Shown here piece after piece: positions 43,082 through 51,579 of a DNA stretch of 64,000 nucleotides. The notes under the pieces were generated by a model. It did no database searches. It was not told the origin of the DNA and saw only the letters and a program-made list of their open reading frames with translations. Position 1 is the first letter of the stretch. Each line of letters opens with the position of its first letter. Source of the DNA: DASXKD01 sp963734725 (GTDB lineage Bacteria; Actinomycetota; Actinomycetes; Streptosporangiales; Streptosporangiaceae); contig CAVTIX010000014.1 in NCBI GenBank assembly GCA_963734725.1, positions 186,001 through 250,000 on the forward strand, in the 5' to 3' direction. The translations under genes and the position numbers were made by a program.

Positions 43082-43918
43082 TCAGGGTTTCCCGGCGCCC
43101 GGCGCGGGCGCTGGGAAGGCCACGACCTGCCCGCTGGGCTGCGCCTGTTCGGGCCCGCCGTAGTTCTGGCCGACGACGAACAGGCGCGGGTCCTGGCCGC
43201 GGCTGAGCGCGCAGGCGAAGGCGCCGCGGTCCAGGTCGACCGTGGCCAGCACCTGGCCGCCTTCGCGCACCCGCACGCAGTGCTGGTTGCCCACGTCGGC
43301 GTACCACACGGCCCCGTCGGCATCGAGGCAGATCCCGTCTGGGTGGTCGCCGGGTGTGTGCGCCCACACCCGCCGGTTGCCCAGGCCGCCGTCCGCGCCG
43401 ATGTCGTAGGCGGTGAGCCGGTTGGCGTAGGACTCGGCGACGATCAGCGTGCCGCCGTCCGGGGTGATCGCCATCCCGTTCGGGAACGCGACGCCGCCGG
43501 CGACCTGGCGGACAGCGCCGTCCGGTGTGGCGAGCACGACCAGGCCGGGGGCGAACTCGCCGCCGGGGAAGTCGAAGCCGATGGTATTGACGTAGGCGCC
43601 ACCCCGGTCATCGGCCACGATGTCATTCCACGGCTTGGCCGAGACTCCGGACAGGTCAGCATGCGTGACGAGCGACCCGCCGGGCTCACGGCGCAGCAGC
43701 CGCCGCTGCGCCGAGTCCACGACCAGCAGCCGCCCGTCGGGGAGGAAATCGATGCACATCGGGAACGACGCGACACTCACCACCACCTCGTGGCTTCCGT
43801 CCATGCCGAGCGCGATCACCTGGTTCGCGCCCCAATCAGAGAACCAGAGCCGCCCCTTGTGCCAGCGCGGTGACTCGCCGAAAACGACCCCCTCCATCAG
43901 GACTTCCGCTGCGCCCAC
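43082..43918 (-). CDS. SMP-30/gluconolactonase-like beta-propeller protein
   Basis: 278 residues. VLMEGVVFGESPRWHKGRLWFSDWGANQVI, DIVADDRGGAYVNTIGF, GMAITPDGGTLIVAESYANRLTAYDI, PDGICLDADGAVWYADV: six-bladed propeller with the Glu, Asn and Asp metal ligands of SMP-30 lactonases. GTG at 43918 with AAGGAG; an upstream ATG at 43999 lacks a site. Likely hydrolyses a lactone. Stand-alone, between DUF899 and an SDR gene. Confidence 0.88.
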   Translation of the reverse strand: MGAAEVLMEGVVFGESPRWHKGRLWFSDWGANQVIALGMDGSHEVVVSVASFPMCIDFLPDGRLLVVDSAQRRLLRREPGGSLVTHADLSGVSAKPWNDIVADDRGGAYVNTIGFDFPGGEFAPGLVVLATPDGAVRQVAGGVAFPNGMAITPDGGTLIVAESYANRLTAYDIGADGGLGNRRVWAHTPGDHPDGICLDADGAVWYADVGNQHCVRVREGGQVLATVDLDRGAFACALSRGQDPRLFVVGQNYGGPEQAQPSGQVVAFPAPAPGAGKP

Positions 43919-44020
43919 CGTGACATCTCCTTCTCGCCGATCACCCGGTAACACAGACCGCGCCGGGTTCCAGAACTCATCGCGCACCACCCGCTCCACC
44001 GCGGCACTTTCGGATCCTTC

Positions 44021-44785
44021 TCACCCTGAGCCGGGGACGAACTGCTGACCCCCGTCAACGTCGTAGGTCGCACCGGTGATAGCGGTGTTGGTCATGAGGT
44101 GCACGGCGAGCGAGGCGACGTCGGCCGGCCCGACCACGCGCCCGATGGGGAGCGTGGCGCGGAGCTGGTCGCGGCGCTTGTCTAGGTCGTCGCCGAGCAG
44201 CGACGCGGACAGCGGCGTGTCGACGAAGCCGGCCGCGATGAGGTTGACGCGGACCGGCGCCACCTCAAGCGCGAGGTTGGCGATCAGGGCGTGCAGCGCG
44301 GCGCTGCCCGCCGAGATGAGCGCTAGGCCGACACCCGGACGGCGGGCGCCGGTGCCGCCCATGAACAGCAGCGTGCCGCCGGGCCGCACCCGGCCGATAC
44401 TGTGCTGGGCCACGGCCACGGCCAGCCACAGATGCGCATCGAAATCGCGGTGCGCGCGCTCGCGGTCGAGGTCGGCCAGGAGCGCGTAGTACGGACCGGG
44501 GCCGGTGACCATTACGTGGTCGATCTGCCCCGGCAGGCCCTGGAAGAACTGGCCGAGGGCGGCCGGGTCGGTCGCGTCGAAGGCCGCGGTGCGCAGCGCG
44601 CCGATTTCGACCGCAGCGCGCTGCAGGCGCTCGGGATCGCGGCCCGTCAGGATGACGTCGGCGCCCTCGGCGCGTGCCCGCCGGGCGGTCTCGAGCCCGA
44701 TGCCGGAGCTGCCGCCGATCACGACGACGGTCTGCCCGGGCAGTTCCGGTTCACGCTTGATGGCGGAGACAGCGGGTGTGGTCAC
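44021..44785 (-). CDS. SDR-fold protein lacking the catalytic Tyr/Lys
   Basis: 254 residues. Cofactor motif TVVVIGGSSGIGLETARRARAEGADVILTGRD and the C-terminal VRVNLIAAGFVDTPLSASLL, MTNTAITGATYDVDGGQQ are normal. In the active-site helix the sequence is LISAGSAALHALIANLALE, where YxxxK should stand: both Tyr and Lys are absent. GTG with GGAGGAATC. Divergent from the ArsR-SRPBCC gene, so it is a likely target of that regulator. Confidence 0.88.
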   Translation of the reverse strand: MTTPAVSAIKREPELPGQTVVVIGGSSGIGLETARRARAEGADVILTGRDPERLQRAAVEIGALRTAAFDATDPAALGQFFQGLPGQIDHVMVTGPGPYYALLADLDRERAHRDFDAHLWLAVAVAQHSIGRVRPGGTLLFMGGTGARRPGVGLALISAGSAALHALIANLALEVAPVRVNLIAAGFVDTPLSASLLGDDLDKRRDQLRATLPIGRVVGPADVASLAVHLMTNTAITGATYDVDGGQQFVPGSG

Positions 44786-44882
44786 GATTCCTCCGGTGGT
44801 TGGTGCGGGCAACGGGCTGGCCTGCCGCAGCGGGTCTGGGCCGGGCGCCGCCGGCGGTCCCGGGCCCTCCCGCAAGGCTAAT

Positions 44883-44902
44883 ATGTAATGCTAGAGTTAC
44901 AT
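44883..44902. promoter_or_regulatory. Dyad at the start of the ArsR-SRPBCC gene
   Basis: ATGTAATGCTAGAGTTACAT: arms ATGTAA and TTACAT around an 8-bp centre, ending 2 bp before the start codon. Its place in the short region between the divergent SDR and regulator genes suggests that the ArsR domain binds here and blocks both. Confidence 0.65.
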
Positions 44903-44904
44903 GT

Positions 44905-45753
44905 ATGGGCGGCGACGTAGTGACGCTGGTCCGCGGCGGGCCGGAGGAAGACACCTCTCCACTGTGGCGGGCACTGGCCGACCCGACCCGCCGCCAGATC
45001 CTGGACCTGTTGCGGGAGCGGCCGCGGGTGACAGGGGAGATTGCCGCGCGGTTCCCGATCTCGCGGATCGCGGTGATGCGCCATCTGGAGGTGCTGTCTG
45101 ACGCTGGGCTAGTGGTCAGCCGCAAGCGGGGCAGGCAGCGGTGGCACTACCTGAACGCGGTCCCGCTGCAAAAGCTGCACCGCCGGTGGGCAGACCCGGC
45201 GGCAGCCGGGTTCGCGTCCGCGCTGCTGCGGCTGCAAGACACCGTCGAGGCTGAAGGCAGGCAGATGAAACCGATCCAGCCGACCGTAGACATAGCACAG
45301 GACATCGAGATTGCAGGCACGCCCGCCGCGGTGTTCGCCGCGCTAACCAAGGATATCGGCGGCTGGTGGGGACACCCGTTCGTGACCGCCCGGGCCACCT
45401 CCCTGGCCATGGACCCGCGGCTGGGCGGGCTGTTCGTCGAGCAGTGGGACAACGGCGGGCAGGTGATCGCGTCGGTCACCGGCTGGGCACAGGACGAGTA
45501 TCTGCAGCTGACCGGCTCGTTCCACATGGGGGTCGGTGTCGGCGTGGCCACTTTCGACCTGGCCGAGTCCGGCACCGGAACCCTGGTCCGGTTCTCGTTC
45601 CGCGCGATCGGCGTGGTAGATGCCGGGGTGGCCGGGGCCATGTCCCGCGCGTGGGCCGAGCTTCTCGGCTCCCGGCTGAAGGGGCTGGTGGAGGCCGGGA
45701 CCAGGCTCGGGATTGACCCTGATGAGCCGCCCGCAATCCGCTCCATCAAATAG
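44905..45753 (+). CDS. ArsR-type HTH fused to an SRPBCC/AHSA1 domain
   Basis: 282 residues. N-terminal winged helix LWRALADPTRRQILDLLRERPRVTGEIAARFPISRIAVMRHLEVLSDAGLV (about 20-90), linker, then AHSA1-type SRPBCC domain from about 125 (VDIAQDIEIAGTPAAVFAALTKDIGGWWG). Often these are two adjacent genes; here one chain may couple ligand binding to repression directly. An ATG at 44901 is not in frame. No classical ribosome site, so the mRNA may be nearly leaderless. Confidence 0.88.
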   Translation: MGGDVVTLVRGGPEEDTSPLWRALADPTRRQILDLLRERPRVTGEIAARFPISRIAVMRHLEVLSDAGLVVSRKRGRQRWHYLNAVPLQKLHRRWADPAAAGFASALLRLQDTVEAEGRQMKPIQPTVDIAQDIEIAGTPAAVFAALTKDIGGWWGHPFVTARATSLAMDPRLGGLFVEQWDNGGQVIASVTGWAQDEYLQLTGSFHMGVGVGVATFDLAESGTGTLVRFSFRAIGVVDAGVAGAMSRAWAELLGSRLKGLVEAGTRLGIDPDEPPAIRSIK

Positions 45754-45834
45754 GGAAACGACCGTGGCCGAGTCACTCAATCCAGCCCGCGCTGAATTGG
45801 CATGACCGGCCCGGCAAGCGAAAGAAACAGCAAA

Positions 45835-46245
45835 ATGCCCACCGAAGTCGCAGGCACGGAATACGGCGTGATCATCCACTACGACGAGTGGAACGCCCTC
45901 GAACTCAAGTGGCTGCCCACCACCAAGGACGCTACCGAGGCGGAAGCCAGAAACACGATGGCGCTGTTCGCCGCCGAGACCGAAAAGCTCAAGCCGCGGT
46001 CCCTCATCGTGGACACCACCGAGTTCAGGCACCGGTGGGCCGACGACATGATGGCCTGGCGCGACAAGGAGATCATCCCCCACTACAACGCCGGGGGCCC
46101 GGCGAAGTTCGCGTTCATCACCGGCGAAGATGTCCCGTTCCCGACCGTCGAAACCGGTGCCGACCCCGCGCCCGACGGCCCTGCGACCTTCCCCACCGGG
46201 TGGTTCATCAGCCGGGACCGCGCCTACCAATGGCTGGCCGAATGA
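45835..46245 (+). CDS. SpoIIAA/STAS-like hypothetical protein
   Basis: 136 residues (147 if the ATG at 45802 is used). EYGVIIHYDEWNALELKWLP, LIVDTTEFRHRWADDMMAWRDKEIIPHYNAGGPAKFAFITGEDVPFPT, then FPTGWFISRDRAYQWLAE. The layout (buried strand LIVDTTEFR, helix WRDKEIIP, strand KFAFI) resembles STAS/SpoIIAA-like proteins. Same direction, about 80 bp after the ArsR-SRPBCC gene. Function unknown. Confidence 0.72.
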   Translation: MPTEVAGTEYGVIIHYDEWNALELKWLPTTKDATEAEARNTMALFAAETEKLKPRSLIVDTTEFRHRWADDMMAWRDKEIIPHYNAGGPAKFAFITGEDVPFPTVETGADPAPDGPATFPTGWFISRDRAYQWLAE

Positions 46246-46381
46246 CCACCCGCCCGGACGCGGTGAACGGTGCGACCGGCCGCCAAAGCAGCACGGTACT
46301 CCGTTACCTGCGCGAGGCCGCTGCGCGATCGCCACCCTTCATCACCGCGCTAGAAGTACGAGACCGAGAAAGGAGACAGAG

Positions 46382-46832
46382 ATGCCCGTCGCCTATGTCG
46401 ACATCCGACTGGCGTGAATGATGGCGCCAAGAAGAAGATCTTCCAGGAGTTGTACGAAGAGATCCACGAGGCTTGGCCGATCCTGACACGCGTGTCCTGA
46501 TCAGAGAATGGCCGAACGAAGCGGTAAGCCAGGATGGCCGGATCGAGAACGTACCAATGCGCCCGATCTGCACGCTCGCCGTCCCACCGGGCCTCGAACA
46601 CGACGCCAAGCAGAGACTGGTACGGCAAATCAGCACCACGATCGGCGATGCTTGCAGCCGGGAAGTTGAGGAGATTCGCCTGCCAAGCGGAACGAAGATT
46701 TACCACAACTGGGTTCTCACGTTCTTCTGGGAGCTTCCGCTTGACAAGGTGGCGCTCGGCGATCTCATTGCGACCGAGAATCCCTTGGCCCTTGAGACCC
46801 TGCCCGCAGTAACGATGCGGCACCAAGGGTAA
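46382..46832 (+). pseudogene. Tautomerase-superfamily gene with two frameshifts
   Basis: ATG with AAGGAGACAGAG starts MPVAYVDIRLA, then TGA. The reading continues NDGAKKKIFQELYEEIHEAW in a second frame and PDTRVLIREWPNEAVSQDGR then VPMRPICTLAVPPGLEHDAK in a third, to the TAA at 46832. Joined, this is a two-domain tautomerase-type protein with the N-terminal Pro after Met. The ribosome site is intact, so the damage looks recent, or it may be a sequencing fault. Confidence 0.7.
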
Positions 46833-47263
46833 CGCTGCCGGAGGGTGTCCCCATTCGGTGCTGAATATTAGCCTCGTCCTCCTGCACGCACGGGGAAACG
46901 AGGCCATCAGGTCCAGCGATCCCCACGGCGTCGCCCGCGCGGCAGTTCCCAGTCATCGCGGAACTTGCCGTGAACCTCCTGCAGCCACTACACCAACAGC
47001 GGCTGGGCAGCCCGGCCATAGATCTGCCGTCCACGACGGCGGGAGCGTGCGCGCCCGTCCAGTGGCCCAAACGGCTCCGATCGACTGGCCCAGCTCACTG
47101 GCGAAGCGCCCGTCGGTCGCTTGGGTCTGGATAACTATGCAGAGCAGCCCAGCACCGGGAACGCGATATGGCATCTGGCACCTGACCGAGCCACCGCGTC
47201 CGCTGGGGCTCAGCTGCAGGAGACGGGGCGCTGCCGTTAGCGGAAGCAACGCACACGAACGAG
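46833..47263. other. 431-bp stretch without a supported gene
   Basis: Overlapping frames on both strands, none with a family match I can name and none with a good ribosome site. Confidence 0.45.
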
Positions 47264-48286
47264 GTGGGCAACGTTCATAATTTGGTCGTGGCAGACGTGC
47301 AGCGGATTTTGGTTACTGGCGCGGCCGGGAAGGTCGGGCAGGCGTTTATCGGCAGGCTGCTGGGATCCGGCGATGACCGTTTCGCCGGGTTCACGGTCAG
47401 GGCGCTGTGTCACAACCGCGTTCTGGAGGCGGGTCCGCGGCTGGAGGTCGTGACTGGGTCGATCGATCAGCGGGATACCGCCGACCGGGCAACCGGCGGC
47501 GTGACGCACGTCCTGCACCTGGCTACCAGCAAGGAGACCCCCGAGACCATTATTGACGTCGCGGTCAAGGGCTTGTTCTGGCTGCTGGAGGCCTGCCGGG
47601 TCAGCCCAGCGTTCCGGCAGTTCATCCTCATTGGCGGGGACGCCGGGATGGGGCATTTCTTCTACCCGCACCCGGTGCCGGTGACCGAGACCCAGCCGCA
47701 CAGCGCCTACCCGGGCTGCTACGCGCTGTCCAAGGTGCTGGAGGAGGTGATGGTCGAGCAATACGGCATCCAGTACGACCTGAACGTCTGCTGCCTGCGG
47801 GCGCCGTGGGTGATGGAAAAGGATGACTTCAGGCACCAGTTGTCGTTCGGCGACGATGTCTTCGGCGGCCCCCGCTGGCGGGACCTGGTCGGCGCGCAGC
47901 GGGCCGACGCCTACGCCGCCAGCGGCGCCATCCCGGTGATGCTCGACGATCACGGCCGCCCGGTCAAGCGCAACTTCGTGCACGCCGACGATCTCGCCGA
48001 CGCGATCCTGCACGCGATCGACAACCCCGCAGCACGACGGCAGACCTTCAACATCTGCATGGACGAGCCGGTCAACTACGGCGAGCTAGGCGCCTACCTT
48101 GCACAATCGCGTGGCCTGCCGACCGTCGGCGTCCGCACCCCCTACCACTCCACCTGGCTCGACAACACCAAGGCCAAATTCCTGCTCGGCTGGCGGCCCC
48201 GCTATGACCTGCGGCGCATGACCGATGAAGCCTGGAGCTACCAGCGCGCTCCCGGCGATCCCCGCATCATCTGGTACCCGGGCTAG
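47264..48286 (+). CDS. NAD-dependent epimerase/dehydratase (extended SDR)
   Basis: 340 residues. RILVTGAAGKVGQAFIGRLLGSG (NAD site), THVLHLATSKETPE, YALSKVLEEVMVEQYG (Tyr-x3-Lys) and NFVHADDLADAILHAID. The ILVTGAAGKVG/ETQPHSAYPGCYALSK pattern is that of nucleotide-sugar epimerases. The GTG at 47264 is used; another GTG at 47288 is possible. Stand-alone gene. Confidence 0.85.
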   Translation: MGNVHNLVVADVQRILVTGAAGKVGQAFIGRLLGSGDDRFAGFTVRALCHNRVLEAGPRLEVVTGSIDQRDTADRATGGVTHVLHLATSKETPETIIDVAVKGLFWLLEACRVSPAFRQFILIGGDAGMGHFFYPHPVPVTETQPHSAYPGCYALSKVLEEVMVEQYGIQYDLNVCCLRAPWVMEKDDFRHQLSFGDDVFGGPRWRDLVGAQRADAYAASGAIPVMLDDHGRPVKRNFVHADDLADAILHAIDNPAARRQTFNICMDEPVNYGELGAYLAQSRGLPTVGVRTPYHSTWLDNTKAKFLLGWRPRYDLRRMTDEAWSYQRAPGDPRIIWYPG

Positions 48287-49013
48287 CCGCGCATCGCGCG
48301 CCCGAGCCACGGCCGGTAGGAGATACCCCACCGGACCGTCGCCCACGGCCAGCAGGTGAGAAGACGTCCCGGCTGGCAGGCTTAAATCAAATCAATCCGT
48401 TCCTCAGCCGCCCGATCCTGTCGATGTGAGCATGTCTCGATAGAGGATGATCATGCGCATCTGTACGTACTCATGCGTGGCTCGGCGATCAATGCTGCGG
48501 TATTACTGAGAGCCTTCGCCTTTGGCGTACGGGCAGTGAGGCATATGGTGCTTGCGCGGGGCGCCGGCTTGGGGCTGCGAGCCGCGCTGGATGTGGATCT
48601 ATCCGTGGGTCATCAATTGCGACGTGGGCGCACGGCATGCGATCGATCCGGCCGGCGGGGCTGCAAAGCCGTCTCACCCGGCCGTGAGGCTGGGCAGCTG
48701 GAGGGGTTTGCAGTCGGTGGTCTTGAATCGGATCATTGCATATCAATCTGCGGCGGCCTACCATTGATCTGGTAAGGGAATAGTCAAGTTTATGACGTGG
48801 CGAGTCTGCTGCTGGTCGGCGTGGCGGCAGTACGGCACGGCGAGCGTCGGCATGCGCGTCGGCCCAATGACCTCGGGCGCGCTACCGGCCGGGTTTGGCG
48901 TGCTCACCGCTGCGCAATGGCCTGGACGGCCCTAAGCTGATGCCGCGCCGAGTGCATGCCTTTTGACAGGCACGGTCACTGTTCCAGATTTCCAGTTCAG
49001 TCGAGGGGGCATC
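48287..49013. other. 727-bp stretch without a supported gene
   Basis: The left part (48360-48790) is less GC-rich than the neighbourhood and has many stops in all frames. No tRNA-like or rRNA-like sequence was seen. Its base composition makes it a candidate for foreign or decayed DNA. Confidence 0.45.
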
Positions 49014-49955
49014 ATGGAATCAGCCGCAGATTTTGTTTTCGGGCCGCTGCCGCCAATCGAAGAACCGGCGCCGCCGCCCGCAGCCGGGGAACCAGCTGCA
49101 GCCGCCGCCGCGGCGGCGGACCCGCTGGGCCAGCTGGCCGGGCTCGCCGGGAACTGGACCGGCCAGGGCTTCAACGTCATCTGGCGGCCCCACCCGCTCC
49201 AGCCGAGCGGCCAGGACCGCTTCCTGGAGCTCAACGTGACCAGTGAGCAGCTCGACTTTGGCCCGGCCCTGCAGAAGATACCCAACCGTGGCCTGCTGCA
49301 GCCGAACATCAGCCTGGCCGGCCTTAACTACCTGCAGCAGATCTCCGACGCGAACACGAACACTAACCAGCACTTCGAGCCCGGCATGTGGATCACGGTC
49401 CCGCCGACCAGCAATCCCCACGAGCCCACCACCGTGGCGCGCTTGGCGTCCATCCCGCACGGCACCACGATCTTGCTCCAGGGCACCGCCCAGACCTCCG
49501 CCGGCCCCCCCGCCATCCCGAACGTCAGCATCAAGCCCTTCCCGATCCCCCCGCCGAACCAGCCGCCGATCGACTTCCCAGAGCAGAACCTCGCCACGCC
49601 CACCCAGTTCCGGACCAGCGGCGCCGGGCTAACTGGCATCACCCAGCAAATGGTCAACAACCCCAATACCGTCCTGCGCGGGGCGCCCTCACCGCAGATC
49701 ACCTCCACGACCACGCTGCAGGTGTCATCCCAGGACGCCTCCCTCCCGGGCGGCGGGACCGCGAACATCGCGTTTCTGAAAGGCACCGCTCACTCGAACG
49801 CGAACGCAGCGCAGGTCACCGCCACATTCTGGCTGGAGACGCTCCAGGGAGACACCGAGCCCCGCCGACTGCAGTACTCCCAGCTCGTGCTGCTGCTTTT
49901 CAACGGCATCAGCTGGCCGCACATCACCGTCGCCACGCTCCAGAAGCAGAACTGA
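49014..49955 (+). CDS. Lipocalin/FABP-like hypothetical protein
   Basis: 313 residues. After a Pro/Ala-rich N-terminus the body reads LGQLAGLAGNWTGQGFNVIWRPHPLQPSGQDRFLELNVTSEQLDFG, then IPNRGLLQPNISLAGLNYLQQISDANTNTNQHFEPGMWITVPPT and IPHGTTILLQGTA. The GNWTGxGFN and LNYLQxIxD signatures recall haem/lipid-binding beta-barrel proteins of unknown function. ATG at 49014 with GAGGGGGC. No signal peptide. Confidence 0.75.
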   Translation: MESAADFVFGPLPPIEEPAPPPAAGEPAAAAAAAADPLGQLAGLAGNWTGQGFNVIWRPHPLQPSGQDRFLELNVTSEQLDFGPALQKIPNRGLLQPNISLAGLNYLQQISDANTNTNQHFEPGMWITVPPTSNPHEPTTVARLASIPHGTTILLQGTAQTSAGPPAIPNVSIKPFPIPPPNQPPIDFPEQNLATPTQFRTSGAGLTGITQQMVNNPNTVLRGAPSPQITSTTTLQVSSQDASLPGGGTANIAFLKGTAHSNANAAQVTATFWLETLQGDTEPRRLQYSQLVLLLFNGISWPHITVATLQKQN

Positions 49956-50075
49956 CACCGACCCCGCCGATCCCGGAGACCGATCCCACGATCCTTGCCG
50001 GAATGCTTCAGCGGGGAGCAGGCCGCAGCAGCAGTTGCCTGAACATGCGGCTCATCCACCGCACAGGAACGTCCT

Positions 50076-50200
50076 CATCTGGTTGACATGGAGGTGATCG
50101 TTTGGCGCCAAAACCAAAGGGCACTGCGCCTCGATCACCTGCATGATCAGGCATTATGTGGCCCGAAGGGCGAAGGTGATCGAAGATCACCCAGATAATG
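50076..50200. repeat. Structured repeat, copy 1
   Basis: About 125 bp, very similar to copy 2 (50757-50880), with one 1-bp indel. The core carries arms TCGATCACCT (50131-50140) and AGGTGATCGA (from 50174) around GCCCGAAGGGC, which is itself a hairpin. It lies 120 bp after the lipocalin-like gene. The outer arms (CATTATGTGG / CCAGATAATG) are imperfect in this copy. Confidence 0.85.
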
Positions 50201-50300
50201 TCGCTGATAGCGTGCGTTCGCGGAGGTCCCGCAACGGGAGGTACTGAGAACGCCTACCGTGGCGGATGCACGGTCGATACGACCACGGGAGGACGGGCCT

Positions 50301-50741
50301 ATGTCACATGTACGACGCTTCGACCACGTCGGCCTCACGGTCGCAGATCTCGACGTCGTGACCGCCTTTTTCGTGGCGCTGGGCCTGGAGGTCGAGGGCA
50401 GGACGTTCGTCGAGGGCGAGTTCTTGGACACGGTCTGCGGCATTCCCGGCTCCCGGACCGAGATCGTCATGCTGAAGCCGCCCGGCGATGGCACCCGCCT
50501 GGAGCTCTCGAGCTTCGTGCGGCCCGACTCCGTGCCGGGCTCACCGGCCGCCATGGCCAACGAGCTGGGCTTGCGCAACGTGGCCTTCGAGGTCAACGAC
50601 CTGCAGGCGGCTGTCGATTGGGCAGCTACCGAGGGCTACGGACTGGTCGGTGGCATCGGCGAGTACGAGGGCGCTTGGCGGATGGCCTACGTCCGGGGGC
50701 CGGAAGGGATCATCGTCTCGCTGGCCGAGCGCATCGGCTGA
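50301..50741 (+). CDS. VOC-family (glyoxalase/dioxygenase-like) protein
   Basis: 146 residues. RRFDHVGLTVADLDVVTAFFVALGLEVEGRTFVEGEFLDTVCGIPGSRTEIVMLKPPGDGTRLELSSF and a second half LRNVAFEVNDLQAAVDWAATEGYGLVGGIGEY ... WRMAYVRGPEGIIVSLAERIG. The first-half His (DHVGL) and the C-terminal Glu (PEGIIVSLAE) match VOC metal ligands. ATG with GGGAGGA. It stands between the two structured repeats. Confidence 0.88.
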   Translation: MSHVRRFDHVGLTVADLDVVTAFFVALGLEVEGRTFVEGEFLDTVCGIPGSRTEIVMLKPPGDGTRLELSSFVRPDSVPGSPAAMANELGLRNVAFEVNDLQAAVDWAATEGYGLVGGIGEYEGAWRMAYVRGPEGIIVSLAERIG

Positions 50742-50756
50742 GCCTCGCCACGCCCG

Positions 50757-50880
50757 CATCTGGTTGATATGGAGGTGATCGTGAGGCGCCAAGACCGAGA
50801 GCACTGCGCCTCGATCACCTGCATGATCAGGCATTATGTGGCCCGAAGGGCGCAGGTGATCGAGGATCACCCACATAATG
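50757..50880. repeat. Structured repeat, copy 2
   Basis: Starts 16 bp after the VOC stop. Nested inverted repeats: CCTCGATCACCTGC (50809-50822) with GCAGGTGATCGAGG (50852-50865), perfect over 14 bp; GGCATTATGTGG (50830-50841) with CCACATAATGCC (50871-50882), perfect over 12 bp; and inner GCCCGAAGGGC. The stems overlap, so two alternative folds are possible. Confidence 0.9.
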
Positions 50881-50959
50881 CCGTAATCCGCGCTCTGGAC
50901 TGTCGCATCAGCTGGCGGACGAGTGTCGCGCAGCCGCGGGTCAGCCCTCGGGACCGTGA

Positions 50960-51493
50960 TTAGCGCCCGGACCGCCGTCCGCCCCCCGCCGGAACGAGCC
51001 GGCCCGCGGCCCGGTACCGGGCCTGGGCAGCGATCGCTGGCGGCGCTGCCGGCTCTTCCGCGGCTTCATCGGGCTGCAATTCGTAATACACGGCCCGCCG
51101 TCCCGTCACCCGACGGGCCAGGGAACCAACGAAACGGCGCCAAACTGGGTACTTGAGCGTCAGTTGCTCAGCGGCCCAGCTTGCCTGATCACCGGCCAGC
51201 AGCCGCGCCGTCGCATCGACAGTTGGCCCGGTGCGGCAGACGCCCAGCACAGTGCACGGCGACACCTGGACCCAGTCGGTGTGCCGGAGGCGTTTCGAGA
51301 GGCCCGACGCGTCCGATGTCCGGAAGCACGCGCGGCCGCCGTCGGCCAGCACGCGCACCGGGGTGGCCAGCGCCGCACCATCCCGGTTGAACGAGGTGAG
51401 CAGCAGGTACTTGGCCGATGCCAGCGGCGCGGGCTTGCCGCTGCCAGCAGTCGGCTGGCCGGGCCGGTCCGTTGCGGGCGGGCGGAATGGCAC
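50960..51493 (-). CDS. PPOX-class F420-dependent split-barrel protein
   Basis: 177 residues. LASAKYLLLTSFNRDGAALATPVRVLADGGRACFRTSDASGLSKRLRHTDWVQVSPCTVLG: beta-barrel start of the pyridoxamine-oxidase-like F420H2-binding family, found mainly in Actinobacteria. The C-terminal 30 residues are an Ala/Pro/Gly tail. AAGGAGG before the ATG. Transcribed in the same direction as the FAD monooxygenase, 86 bp after its stop. Confidence 0.85.
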   Translation of the reverse strand: MPFRPPATDRPGQPTAGSGKPAPLASAKYLLLTSFNRDGAALATPVRVLADGGRACFRTSDASGLSKRLRHTDWVQVSPCTVLGVCRTGPTVDATARLLAGDQASWAAEQLTLKYPVWRRFVGSLARRVTGRRAVYYELQPDEAAEEPAAPPAIAAQARYRAAGRLVPAGGGRRSGR

Positions 51494-51579
51494 GTCTCCT
51501 CCTTATCGCCGGATACGACCAGCGAAGGCGACCGGCGTGGAGCCCGGATCCCGGTGCGATGCAGAACCGATGGAGAAAC

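Noticed and set aside
50008..50876. Two short minus frames with the same VILDHLRPSGHIMPDHAGD-like stretch
   Set aside because: They come from the two DNA repeats. The similarity reflects the repeat and its palindromes, not a protein family.
50830..50882. The nested inverted repeats considered as a CRISPR repeat or tRNA-like structure
   Set aside because: Only two copies 680 bp apart with a gene between, no regular spacers, no acceptor stem or anticodon arm.
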